This document shows, in pieces, positions 32,044 through 39,608 of a DNA stretch of 39,608 nt. The notes under the pieces are model-generated. The model did no database searches. It saw nothing but the letters and a program-made list of their open reading frames with translations, and had not been told where the DNA came from. The DNA comes from Acidobacteriota bacterium (GTDB taxonomy: Bacteria > Acidobacteriota > Vicinamibacteria > Marinacidobacterales > Marinacidobacteraceae): positions 29,252 to 68,859 of the forward strand of contig VXWI01000042.1 in assembly GCA_009835985.1 (NCBI GenBank), given 5' to 3'. Both the position numbers and the translations under genes were made by a program. The stretch's first letter is position 1. The number at the start of each line of letters is the position of its first letter.

Positions 32044-33759
32044 TCACCCGGCGCGCTTGATGACGACCCCGGCGAGCGCGCCCGTGGCCTGGCCGTCCTC
32101 GATGGCGATCTGGCCGTTGACGAGGACCCAGGGCATCCCGACCACCGGACCGTCCGGGTTCATGATCGTCGCGTTGTCCTCTACCCGGTCGTAGTCGAAG
32201 GCGACGATGTCCGCCTTGCACCCCACCCGCAGGCAGCCGCGGTCCGTCATGCCCACGATGGCGGCCGGCAGGCTCGTCGAAGAGCGGACCATGAAGGGCA
32301 GGGTGATGAGCCCGCGGTCCCGCGTGTAGTGGGCGATCTTGCGGGTGTAGCTCCCCCAGAAGCGGGGATGCCGGCCCGGGGTGGCCTCAAGGGCGATGCC
32401 GGCGTCCGTCGAGGTCGCGGTGTAGTCCTGCGCCATGTACATCTCCACGTCGAACCGGTCCCCGGCGATCGGACGGATCAGCACCCCGTGGAGCAGGTCC
32501 TCGTTCCCGGTCCGCGCGAAGTCGATCAGCGTCTCGGCGACGCTCCTGCCACTGTCCGCCGCCACCGTCGCCACGGTCTTCCCGACGAGTGACGGATCCT
32601 CCGGGAAGAGCACCACGATCAGCCGGTCGGCGCCTCCGAACAGGTCGATCTGCTGCTCGAGGTCCATCATCAACGCGGCGCGGATGGCCTCGTCGGCGAG
32701 GTTCGCCTCCAGGTTTGCGAGGCTCAGGAGGCCCGGCGTCCGCCGCCACTTCGGGTCGTCGAGTCCTCCGGAACGGTCGGTCCCCGGCGGCGCGAAGCCC
32801 CACACGGGGATCACCCCGACCGGTCCGCCGCCGAAGGTCTCGAAGGGGTACTGGTCGAGGAAGACCTGCACCCCCTGCGCCCGCGCGAGGTTGATCGCCT
32901 GCACGTCCTTCGCCGAGTGTCCCCAGCTCGACGGCCCCTTCGCCTTGATGTGGGTTCCGACCACCCGGATTCCGGTCTCGCGTCCGATCCGGATGGTTTC
33001 GGCCATGCCGTCGGTGCCGGTCAGGGTCGGTCCGTCCACGATGCTCGGCACCTGCCAACGCGGCATCGGCGACTGGCTGCGCTGGTGCGAGTAATAGAAC
33101 CCGTCGTAGTCCGCGACCACGTGGGCGAGCGCGATGATCTCCTCGGTCTCCGAGAAGCGGGCCGGACGATACTCGGGGCCCGCCCCGAGACCCCAGGCGC
33201 CGTCCTCCATCCCCTCGCGGACCAGCTCCGTCATCCGGCCCACTTCCTCGTCGGTGGCGGGCCTCTCGTGGTCCGCGCCCATGACCTGCAGACGCACGGT
33301 CGAGTGACCCACCATCGGCACCACGTTGAGTCCCGTTCCGCGGCCCTCGTAGGCGGCGATCTCGTCGCGGATCGGCCAGATCGGGTTCCGGCCGTCGGCG
33401 CCCATCACCACGGTGGTGATTCCCTGGGCGACCAGGTTCAGCGCCTTCCGCTCTTCCAGGTCGTCGCCGACCAGCGAGCGGTCGGCGTGGGAGTGGAGGT
33501 CCACCCAGCCGGGCGCCACATGGAGGCCCGTCGCGTCGATCGTGCGGGCTGCCTCGTGACCGTCCTTCCCGGCCAGACGACCGATGGCGACGACTTCGTC
33601 GCCACGAATGCCGATGTCCGCCCGGATGGCGGGGTTGCCGCTCCCGTCGAACACCATCCCTCCGACGAGCAGCAGGTCGTAGGCGGGCTGCGCGAACCCG
33701 GGCGCCGCCAGGACGCTGGAGACCGCCGCAAACAGCACACTTCCGAGGACTTTCTTCAT
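32044..33759 (-). CDS. Secreted D-aminoacylase-type amidohydrolase
   Basis: A 571-residue exported amidohydrolase. The signal peptide MKKVLGSVLFAAVSSVLAAP ends near FAQ. The N-terminal GGMVFDGSGNPAIRADIGI and GWVDLHSHAD (HxH metal motif) are classic for the N-acyl-D-amino-acid deacylase group of the amidohydrolase superfamily. GTHIKAKG supplies a further His and a Lys, STDAGIALE the catalytic Asp region, and GCLRVGCKADIVAFD the C-terminal beta-sandwich return. It would release D-amino acids from N-acyl forms, for example from cell-wall debris or modified peptides. GGAGG precedes the ATG at 33759. Substrate chirality is family-based. Confidence 0.88.
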   Translation of the reverse strand: MKKVLGSVLFAAVSSVLAAPGFAQPAYDLLLVGGMVFDGSGNPAIRADIGIRGDEVVAIGRLAGKDGHEAARTIDATGLHVAPGWVDLHSHADRSLVGDDLEERKALNLVAQGITTVVMGADGRNPIWPIRDEIAAYEGRGTGLNVVPMVGHSTVRLQVMGADHERPATDEEVGRMTELVREGMEDGAWGLGAGPEYRPARFSETEEIIALAHVVADYDGFYYSHQRSQSPMPRWQVPSIVDGPTLTGTDGMAETIRIGRETGIRVVGTHIKAKGPSSWGHSAKDVQAINLARAQGVQVFLDQYPFETFGGGPVGVIPVWGFAPPGTDRSGGLDDPKWRRTPGLLSLANLEANLADEAIRAALMMDLEQQIDLFGGADRLIVVLFPEDPSLVGKTVATVAADSGRSVAETLIDFARTGNEDLLHGVLIRPIAGDRFDVEMYMAQDYTATSTDAGIALEATPGRHPRFWGSYTRKIAHYTRDRGLITLPFMVRSSTSLPAAIVGMTDRGCLRVGCKADIVAFDYDRVEDNATIMNPDGPVVGMPWVLVNGQIAIEDGQATGALAGVVIKRAG

Positions 33760-33876
33760 GGCATTCCTCCGCCCGGGTGGGTCGTCCATCGTACCGGAGG
33801 GGCTGATGGGCCCGCCGTCAGGTTCGGGCGGCGCGCGACTGCCCGTTCTCGCAGCGGTGCGCGTTCCGGGAGGCCG

Positions 33877-35244
33877 CTAAGCGCGGGCCCGCCGCGCCCC
33901 CACCCCCAGGGCCAACCCGGAACCCAGGATCAGGATGATCGCGGCCGGGAACCCGGCCCGGGCCGCGCTATCCGCAGGGGCCGCAGGCTCGAAGGTGGGT
34001 ACGTCGTCCCAGACCACCGCGTCGATCGGCGTGGTGGCAAAGAAGTGCGGGAAGAAGTGGTCCTTGAGGCGTTCGTGGAATCGGCGCACGGCGTCCTGGT
34101 AGTCGAGCTGGGCCATCAGGTCGGTCCGGGCGAGGCGGTCGAGCGCGAGCTGGGTTGCGAGGGGTGGCGCGAACACGGACCACCGGCGAGCCCACGCGTC
34201 CCGCTGGCGCAGCACCTCGCGGTAGGCCCGGGAGGCGTCGCGGGCGGCCTGGTCGCCCCGGTGGTTCATGGCGTAGTACCAGCCCCACGTGAACACGTCT
34301 TCGGGAACCTCCTGGTCGCTCCACTCCGGGTAATCCCGGTAGAAAGACGCCATCGTCGCGCTGGGCGGCAGGTCCCAGGCCTCGTGGTAACCCTGGCGTT
34401 GCTGCACCGTCAGTTCCAGCGCTTCCGGAACGGGGTGCAGAACCGAGTTGGCGAGACTCAGGGCCGCCGGGGCCAGAATCGTCAGGACGACCCAGATTCC
34501 CGCGAGGATCATGGCATTGGCGGTCGATGACCGATTTCCCATCGCGACGCCGAGGCAGAGGGCGAACCAGAAGACCGTGTGCAGCGCGACGAGCGCGAAC
34601 ATCCAGCCGGCCCGGCCATCCAGCCCGACGCCCGCCATCAGCGCCCCGGCCGCCATCACCACCGCCGCGACCGCGCCGACGAGAACTGCGCGCGAGGCAA
34701 GCTTTGCGACCAGCAGTCGCCGAGGCGGTGCGAACAGGCGGACCAGGTTCCAGGTGCCGCCCTCCCGTTCGCCGGAGACCAGGTCGTAGCTGACCGCGAT
34801 GATGAAGAGCGGAAGGAGCGCGATGAGCAGGAAGGCAAGGTCCAGATAGCCCGCTGCGGCAAGTCGCGGATTCACGGTCTCGTGCTCGTAGAGCTGTCCT
34901 TCGAGCGCCAGGAGGCGGATCCGGAGGCTCTCGGTCTCCACCGCGGCCCGGCCCCGAGCCAGCGAGGAAACTGCGAGCGGGGGCTGCGGAGCGGGAAAGG
35001 CCAGGTAGTAGAGCACCTCCCCCGCGTCGGTGGCCGGCGGATAGACCGAGAGCAGAAAGTCCAACTGGTCGTCGTAGGCGGTTTCCGCCGCGGTCGACGA
35101 AGTCTGGGCGGCTTCCACGTTCCGCCCGGCGCGCCACGCCACGTAAACGCCCAGCACGAGCAGGAGGATGATCGCGGCCGCGGTTCCGGCCGACCGGGTC
35201 AGCCGCCGCAGGTCGAGCGCCAGCAGCCGCGCCCAGGCCCTCAC
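33877..35244 (-). CDS. ABC-2/DUF3526-type transporter permease, second of pair
   Basis: A 455-residue membrane protein. An N-terminal helix (AIILLLVLGVYVAWRAG) is followed by a large extracytoplasmic loop (about residues 45-135), then a run of helices with the coupling motif YDLVSGEREGGTWNLVRLF, and another long soluble loop before a final helix. This is the layout of DUF3526 permeases. The GTG start overlaps the stop of the upstream permease gene as GTGA, so translation is coupled. The pair presumably forms one exporter or efflux complex needing an ATPase, which is not encoded adjacent. The substrate is unknown. Confidence 0.84.
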   Translation of the reverse strand: MRAWARLLALDLRRLTRSAGTAAAIILLLVLGVYVAWRAGRNVEAAQTSSTAAETAYDDQLDFLLSVYPPATDAGEVLYYLAFPAPQPPLAVSSLARGRAAVETESLRIRLLALEGQLYEHETVNPRLAAAGYLDLAFLLIALLPLFIIAVSYDLVSGEREGGTWNLVRLFAPPRRLLVAKLASRAVLVGAVAAVVMAAGALMAGVGLDGRAGWMFALVALHTVFWFALCLGVAMGNRSSTANAMILAGIWVVLTILAPAALSLANSVLHPVPEALELTVQQRQGYHEAWDLPPSATMASFYRDYPEWSDQEVPEDVFTWGWYYAMNHRGDQAARDASRAYREVLRQRDAWARRWSVFAPPLATQLALDRLARTDLMAQLDYQDAVRRFHERLKDHFFPHFFATTPIDAVVWDDVPTFEPAAPADSAARAGFPAAIILILGSGLALGVGARRARA

Positions 35245-36701
35245 GAGGACCGCTCCGTTCCGATCAGCGCCAGCCGTCTCCGCGCCAACCCGAGTCCGGT
35301 CAGCGGCAGGCCAATCCACAGCCCGAGCGCGGCCAGCGAGAGCGGGCGATTCGCCAGCATTCCATCGAGGGGTGGCGGCTCGGTCCCGAAGACGGGGAAC
35401 TGCCCCCAGTGTTCGCGCGCCAGCCGTTGTGCCCGGTCGTTCTCGTTCCGGATCTCGTGGATGTGCAGTTCGTTGAGACGCTGGATGATCGTGTAGCGGT
35501 GCGCCTCGGCCTGGGCCAGGAATGCTTCCATCGCCTCCGGGCCGCTACCGGCGATGCCCATCGACAGATCCCGCGCCGCCAGGTACGGGGAGAGGAGTCC
35601 CGCCCATGCCATGACCCCGTTCTGGCGAAGGTGGCCCTCGACCAACTCCTGACGGTGGTCCTCGAAGACCCGGCTGGTGAGTGATTCCGATTCCCGGCTG
35701 AGCACTCCCCTCCAGTTCACTGGAAGGTCCTCGACGGCGTCGACCTGGTAGCGCTCCAGGTACTCCTCCCGGAGCGAGCGGAAGAAGGGGTCGTCGGGGC
35801 GGTGGCTGTCTCCGACCTCGTTCAGGGCCGCCTCGACCTGGGCGGTGAGCTCGGCGCGCGAGGGGAGCGGGTAGAGCGCCCCGGCGACAGAGGCCGCCAC
35901 GCGGGGGGTGGCGACGCAGATCACCACCCACAGCGCGAGCAGTTGCGCCAGCGCGCTCCGCGAAGAGGTCCGGACGGCCGAGACCAGCACCGTCACGAGC
36001 ACCCAGCCCGCGAGATAGATGCCGTAGATGGCGGCCAGGGTGCCCAGTCGCAGGGCGGAAGCGGCGCTGTCCAGCCCCGGCCCGGCCGTGACGGCGACGG
36101 CCAGTGCGACCGGAAGGGTCGCTAGCACCCCTACTGCTCCCGTGGCGAGGACCTTGCCCGCGAGGATCTGGGCGGGGGTCGCCCCCTGGGTCAGCAGAAC
36201 GCCGAGGGTTCCGCCTTCCCGCTCGGCGCTGACCGCCGCGAAACCGGCCACCACCACCAGGAGCGGCAGCAGCAGCGCGAGCACGCTCGCCGGGGTGAGG
36301 CGTCCGAAGCGCGACGTGCCCGTCGAATGACGGGCCTCGCCGAAGTTGGCCGTGTTCTGGCGATGGCCCTCCAGGAAGATGGAGGTTCCCGTGTAGTCGC
36401 TGACCCCGGGATCGACAAACTCGAGCGGCGCCTGGTCGCGAAAGACGAGGAATCCGTAGTGGACGACCCGGTGCGGATGCCGTTCGGGCTGGTCCACCCA
36501 CTGCTCATCGACGATCCCCTGATAGCGGGCGCGCTGCCCGGCCTCGTTCGATTCGTGATGCCGGGCGCCCAGCACCGCGACCAGACCCAGGGCGACCACG
36601 AGCCCCAACAGGAACAGGACAGTGCCGTCCTGGCGAATCGCTCCCAACTGCCGTCGCGCGATGAGGAGGGTGTTGCGGAGGCCTTCCGGCGAATTGCGCA
36701 T
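35241..36701 (-). CDS. ABC-2/DUF3526-type transporter permease, first of pair
   Basis: A 486-residue membrane protein. An N-terminal helix (GTVLFLLGLVVALGLVAVLG) precedes a periplasmic loop, then helices around ALLLPLLVVVAGFAAVSAE, the coupling segment REGGTLGVLLTQGATPAQIL, several more helices, a long soluble domain (about 290-440) and a last helix. It is a paralogue of the downstream permease and is translationally coupled to it. Such pairs normally follow an ABC ATPase gene. Here the upstream side is a repeat-filled gap and then a divergent gene, so the ATPase must be supplied from elsewhere or has been lost. A purine-rich AAAGAGAAG precedes the ATG. Confidence 0.86.
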   Translation of the reverse strand: MRNSPEGLRNTLLIARRQLGAIRQDGTVLFLLGLVVALGLVAVLGARHHESNEAGQRARYQGIVDEQWVDQPERHPHRVVHYGFLVFRDQAPLEFVDPGVSDYTGTSIFLEGHRQNTANFGEARHSTGTSRFGRLTPASVLALLLPLLVVVAGFAAVSAEREGGTLGVLLTQGATPAQILAGKVLATGAVGVLATLPVALAVAVTAGPGLDSAASALRLGTLAAIYGIYLAGWVLVTVLVSAVRTSSRSALAQLLALWVVICVATPRVAASVAGALYPLPSRAELTAQVEAALNEVGDSHRPDDPFFRSLREEYLERYQVDAVEDLPVNWRGVLSRESESLTSRVFEDHRQELVEGHLRQNGVMAWAGLLSPYLAARDLSMGIAGSGPEAMEAFLAQAEAHRYTIIQRLNELHIHEIRNENDRAQRLAREHWGQFPVFGTEPPPLDGMLANRPLSLAALGLWIGLPLTGLGLARRRLALIGTERSS

Positions 36702-37056
36702 CGGTTCTTCTCTTTCCGGCCGACTTGGGAGCGGTGGTGTCGTTCACCGCCAGCCAGGTGGCGCGGAGTATTGCTCGCGCGGCGGCAAGGGCAAAGGCGG
36801 TGGCGTCGTTCCAACCGCCGCGCTGGCGCCGCCAACCGGAGCGCCGGCCTCCGGCCGGCATCGCGGCCGAAGGCCGCGAAACGCGCGACGCGACCGATTC
36901 CCATGGCGTGATCCCGACCGGGAACGGCGCCGCGCCGCCCGCAACGAGCCGAACGTGGCCCCGTTCCCGGGAAGGAGCGCCGTCAGCGCAGGTTTCGCGC
37001 TCCCGCGCGATGCCAGCCGGAGGCTGGCGCTCCGACGCTGCTACCGTCCACGGGAC
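36702..37056. other. 355-base divergent gap with nested inverted repeats
   Basis: No supported gene. The dispersed-repeat pair (36838-37033) encloses a second perfect inverted repeat, CCGGGAACGG (36918-36927) and CCGTTCCCGG (36961-36970). Promoters for the leftward permeases and the rightward Asp-box gene must lie in the remaining bases but are not evident. Confidence 0.6.
36838..37033. repeat. REP/BIME-like element: inverted pair of two-hairpin repeats
   Basis: The left arm (36838-36885) starts GGAGCGCCGGCCTCCGGCC and has a second hairpin CGCGGCCGAAGGCCGCG, then AAACGCG. The right arm (36991-37033) is the reverse-complement form ending GGCGCTCC. About 105 bases lie between and hold their own inverted repeat. 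Confidence 0.8.
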
Positions 37057-39608
37057 ATGCTGGATCGACACCCCTTGCGACTCGTTCTCGCGCTGGCCGT
37101 GGCCCTTGCGCCGGCGGTTCCGGAAGCGGCGTGGGCCCAACCGGTGACCCTGGACCCCGCGCAGCTGACCGGACTCAAGTGGCGCACCATCGGGCCCGAC
37201 GGGAACCGGCTGAGCGCCGCCGTGGGCGAGTGGGGCAACCCCGACGTCATCTACTTCGGCGCCGCGTCCGGAGGGATCTGGAAGACCAGCGACCGCGGCG
37301 TCACCTGGGAGCCGGTCTTCGACGACCAGGAGGCGGCTTCCATCAGCGCGCTCGCCGTTTCACCGTCCCATCCCGGCCAGGTGTGGGCCGGGACCGGCGA
37401 GACCTTCATCATCCGGCCGGCGCTCGCGATGGGGAACGGCATCTACCGTTCCACCGACGGCGGGCGGTCGTTCCACCACCGGGGCCTCGAGGCGACCGGC
37501 CGCATCGCCCGGATCCTGGTCCATCCGGAGGATCCGAACCTCGTCTACGCCTGCGCCCTCGGCCATTCCTACGCGCCGCAGCCGGAGCGTGGTGTCTATC
37601 GGACCCGGGACGGCGGCGCCAACTGGGAGCTCGTCCTCCACGTGGACGAGAACACCGGATGCTCCGACCTCGCCATGGATCTCCGTCATCCCGAGCGTCT
37701 CCTCGCCGGGATGTGGCAGCTCCAGATCAATACCGGCGGGCTCCGCAGCGGCGGGCCCGGCAGCGGGCTCTACCGCTCGCCGGACGGCGGGGACACCTGG
37801 GAACGCCTTTCCGGCGCGAAGTCCGATGCGGGCGGGGGCCGGGGACTTCCCGGCGGCGAAGACCACCCCATCGGCAAGGTCGCCGTCGCGATCGCCCCGA
37901 GCGATCCCGACCGCTGGTACTCGCTGATCGAGGACGCGAGCCCGGGCTTCTATCGCTCCGACGACGGCGGCGATTCGTGGCGGCTCATGATGACCCACCA
38001 CGATCTCGCCGAGCGGGCGCCCTACTACGTCCGGATCGCTGTCGATTCCGCGGATGCCAACCGCGTCTATTTCGCCTCGGTGCTCTTCAGCACCACGGTG
38101 GACGGCGGCCGCACCCTGATCGAGACTTCCTACCGCGCCGGCGGCGACAACCACGACGTCTGGGTGGACCCCTGGATGCCGGAGCGCATCCTGGTCGGAC
38201 ACGACGGGGGCGGCAGCATCTCCGAGAACCGCGGCGACAGTTGGCGCCGGGTGGTGCCCCCAGTGGCCCAGATGTACCACGTCACGGTGGACGACCGGAT
38301 CCCGTACCGGGTCTACGGGAACCGGCAGGACGGCTACTCCTACCGCGGACCCAGCCGCGCACCGGGCGGCGGGATTCCGCTCGGGCTCTGGCACGGGGTC
38401 GGAGGTTGCGAGAGCGGCTGGGCGACACCGGAGCCCGACGACGACAACGTGGTCTGGTCGGGGTGTTACGACGGCGGCCTGGAGATCTATGACGACCGCA
38501 CCGGCCACGTCCGGGACATCCGGGTGTGGCCCGAGGCGGGCTACGGCTGGGCGCCGGCCGACCTGAAGGTGCGCTGGCACTGGAACTTCCCGATGGTCCT
38601 CTCGCGGCACGAACCGGGGACCACCTGGGTCGGCAGCCAGTTCGTCCACCGGAGTACGAACCGGGGCCAGTCCTGGGAGACCATCAGCCCCGACCTGACC
38701 ACGAACGACAAGTCCCGCCAGCAGGACTCCGGCGGCATCACGATCGACAACCTCTACACCTTCGACGGTTCGGTGCTGTTCGCGCTCGCCGAGTCGCCGC
38801 TTCGGGCCGGCCAGCTCTGGGCCGGAAGCGTGGACGGGAAGGTCCACGTCACGACCGACGGCGGGGAGACCTGGCTCGACCGCAGCGGGAACGTGCCGGG
38901 GCTCGACCGGGACGCCTGGATCAAGTTCATCGAGCCCTCGCACCACGATCCGGAGACCGCCTACCTGGCGGTGAGCTGGCATCAGTCCGGCGACTTCCGG
39001 CCGCACATCTACCGCACCCGGGACCTCGGGGAGAGCTGGGAGCGGATCGGCGGCGGGATTCCCGAGTCCGCGTTCTCGTTCGTGCACGTGGTGCGGGAGG
39101 ACCCGGAGCGCGCCGGGCTGCTCTTCGCCGGGACGGACAACCGGGTCTGGGCGAGCCTCGACGACGGCGAGTCCTGGTTCTCGCTCCAGCTCGACATGCC
39201 GCCGGCCCCGGTCTACGGAATCGTGATTCAGGAGCGCTTCGAGGACCTGGTGGTCGCGACCTACGGCCGTGGGTTCTACATCCTGGACGGGATCGGGCCG
39301 CTGCGGGCGCTCGCCGAGGCATCGAACGATCCACTCCGGGTCTTCGATTCGCCAACCGCCTGGAGGTTCCTGCCGCGGCAGAGCATCAAGTCCGAGCCCG
39401 GCAGCCTGGTGACCGGCCAGAACGCCCCCTACGGCGCTCCCATCTCCTGGTGGCTCGACGAGGATGCGGCTTCCGGCCGGACCGAGATCGCGATCGTGAA
39501 CGCCGCAGGGGACACCGTGCGGACGCTTCGCGGACCGGGAACCGCCGGCCTCTCGCGGGTGCACTGGGACCTCCGGGGCGAGACCCCCGACCGGGCCATC
39601 CTCCGCAC
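37057..39608 (+). CDS. Secreted Asp-box (BNR/sortilin-like) repeat protein, 3' end missing
   Basis: At least 850 residues, running off the window. A signal peptide (LALAVALAPAVPEAAWAQ) is followed by GLKWRTIGPDGNRLSAAVGE and then about ten Asp-box motifs (S/T-x-D-x-G-x-x-W), for example TSDRGVTWE, STDGGRSFH, TRDGGANWE, SPDGGDTWE, SDDGGDSWR, STNRGQSWE, TTDGGETWL, TRDLGESWE and SLDDGESWF. These build a beta-propeller like those of sialidases and the sortilin VPS10 domain. From about residue 760 a different beta domain begins; it includes GLSRVHWDLRGETP, resembling FlgD/sorting-type Ig modules. A carbohydrate- or protein-binding exported role is likely. No sialidase catalytic arginine set was identified. 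The rightward frame is chosen over a long antisense frame by signal peptide and repeats. Confidence 0.87.
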   Translation, partial: MLDRHPLRLVLALAVALAPAVPEAAWAQPVTLDPAQLTGLKWRTIGPDGNRLSAAVGEWGNPDVIYFGAASGGIWKTSDRGVTWEPVFDDQEAASISALAVSPSHPGQVWAGTGETFIIRPALAMGNGIYRSTDGGRSFHHRGLEATGRIARILVHPEDPNLVYACALGHSYAPQPERGVYRTRDGGANWELVLHVDENTGCSDLAMDLRHPERLLAGMWQLQINTGGLRSGGPGSGLYRSPDGGDTWERLSGAKSDAGGGRGLPGGEDHPIGKVAVAIAPSDPDRWYSLIEDASPGFYRSDDGGDSWRLMMTHHDLAERAPYYVRIAVDSADANRVYFASVLFSTTVDGGRTLIETSYRAGGDNHDVWVDPWMPERILVGHDGGGSISENRGDSWRRVVPPVAQMYHVTVDDRIPYRVYGNRQDGYSYRGPSRAPGGGIPLGLWHGVGGCESGWATPEPDDDNVVWSGCYDGGLEIYDDRTGHVRDIRVWPEAGYGWAPADLKVRWHWNFPMVLSRHEPGTTWVGSQFVHRSTNRGQSWETISPDLTTNDKSRQQDSGGITIDNLYTFDGSVLFALAESPLRAGQLWAGSVDGKVHVTTDGGETWLDRSGNVPGLDRDAWIKFIEPSHHDPETAYLAVSWHQSGDFRPHIYRTRDLGESWERIGGGIPESAFSFVHVVREDPERAGLLFAGTDNRVWASLDDGESWFSLQLDMPPAPVYGIVIQERFEDLVVATYGRGFYILDGIGPLRALAEASNDPLRVFDSPTAWRFLPRQSIKSEPGSLVTGQNAPYGAPISWWLDEDAASGRTEIAIVNAAGDTVRTLRGPGTAGLSRVHWDLRGETPDRAILR

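Noticed and set aside
37360..39564. Open leftward frame of 734 codons opposite the right-end gene
   Set aside because: The plus strand encodes a signal peptide and about ten Asp-box motifs in one frame running off the window. The antisense translation has no recognisable motif.
1..39608. tRNA, rRNA, CRISPR array, insertion sequence or prophage genes
   Set aside because: None was recognised by eye on either strand; short divergent RNAs cannot be excluded without a covariance-model search.

Overview
This is a high-GC, densely coded window from a bacterial chromosome. Many genes start with GTG. There are two large TonB-dependent receptors with an N-terminal carboxypeptidase-regulatory-like domain, many secreted or lipoprotein peptidases and amidohydrolases, a DUF2911 protein, a DUF3526 permease pair and an Asp-box (BNR) repeat protein. 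Together these suggest a Gram-negative, protein- and peptide-degrading heterotroph of the Acidobacteriota or Gemmatimonadota type. That placement is inference from gene content; there is no rRNA marker. No tRNA, rRNA, CRISPR array, insertion sequence or phage gene was recognised.

Left end (1-10283): a 5'-truncated gamma-glutamyltransferase-fold hydrolase runs rightward and meets a leftward six-helix membrane protein. That gene is divergent from a small DUF6686-like protein, with a Fur-like palindrome between them. A leftward series then runs from about 10283 down to 2864: S41-like lipoprotein, DUF5009/NagX-type acyltransferase, cytochrome-monooxygenase-TPR fusion, M24 peptidase lipoprotein, a solitary HigA-type regulator and a class IV aminotransferase.

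Centre-left (10331-16997): a tight rightward operon encodes a seven-helix PQ-loop protein, a glutamine-synthetase-like ligase, a cytochrome P450, an acetoacetate-decarboxylase-fold enzyme and a HpaD-like extradiol dioxygenase. It reads like an undescribed catabolic route for an amine-bearing or aromatic substrate. A Tat-exported amidase follows. It is convergent with an AAA_14/DUF4143 ATPase whose start codons lie in an array of alternating half-sites.

Centre-right (18314-32016): a prolyl oligopeptidase lipoprotein, a thioesterase, a DUF2911 protein and the first TonB receptor. Next comes a locus bounded by two DUF2177 paralogues about 80% identical. Between them lie a MocR-type regulator lacking its PLP-binding lysine, the second TonB receptor, and a Fis-type regulator whose sigma54-activator ATPase motifs have decayed.

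Right end (32044-39608): a secreted D-aminoacylase-type amidohydrolase and two overlapping ABC-2/DUF3526 permeases without an ATPase run leftward. A 3'-truncated secreted Asp-box repeat protein runs rightward off the end.

A dispersed family of two-hairpin GC-rich palindromes (REP/BIME-like) sits in at least five gaps, three times as inverted pairs. The overall theme is capture and breakdown of peptides, amides and N-acyl amino acids: TonB receptors at the outer membrane, then S9, M24, S41, gamma-glutamyltransferase-like, amidase and aminoacylase enzymes, with the aminotransferase and the ring-cleavage operon inside the cell.
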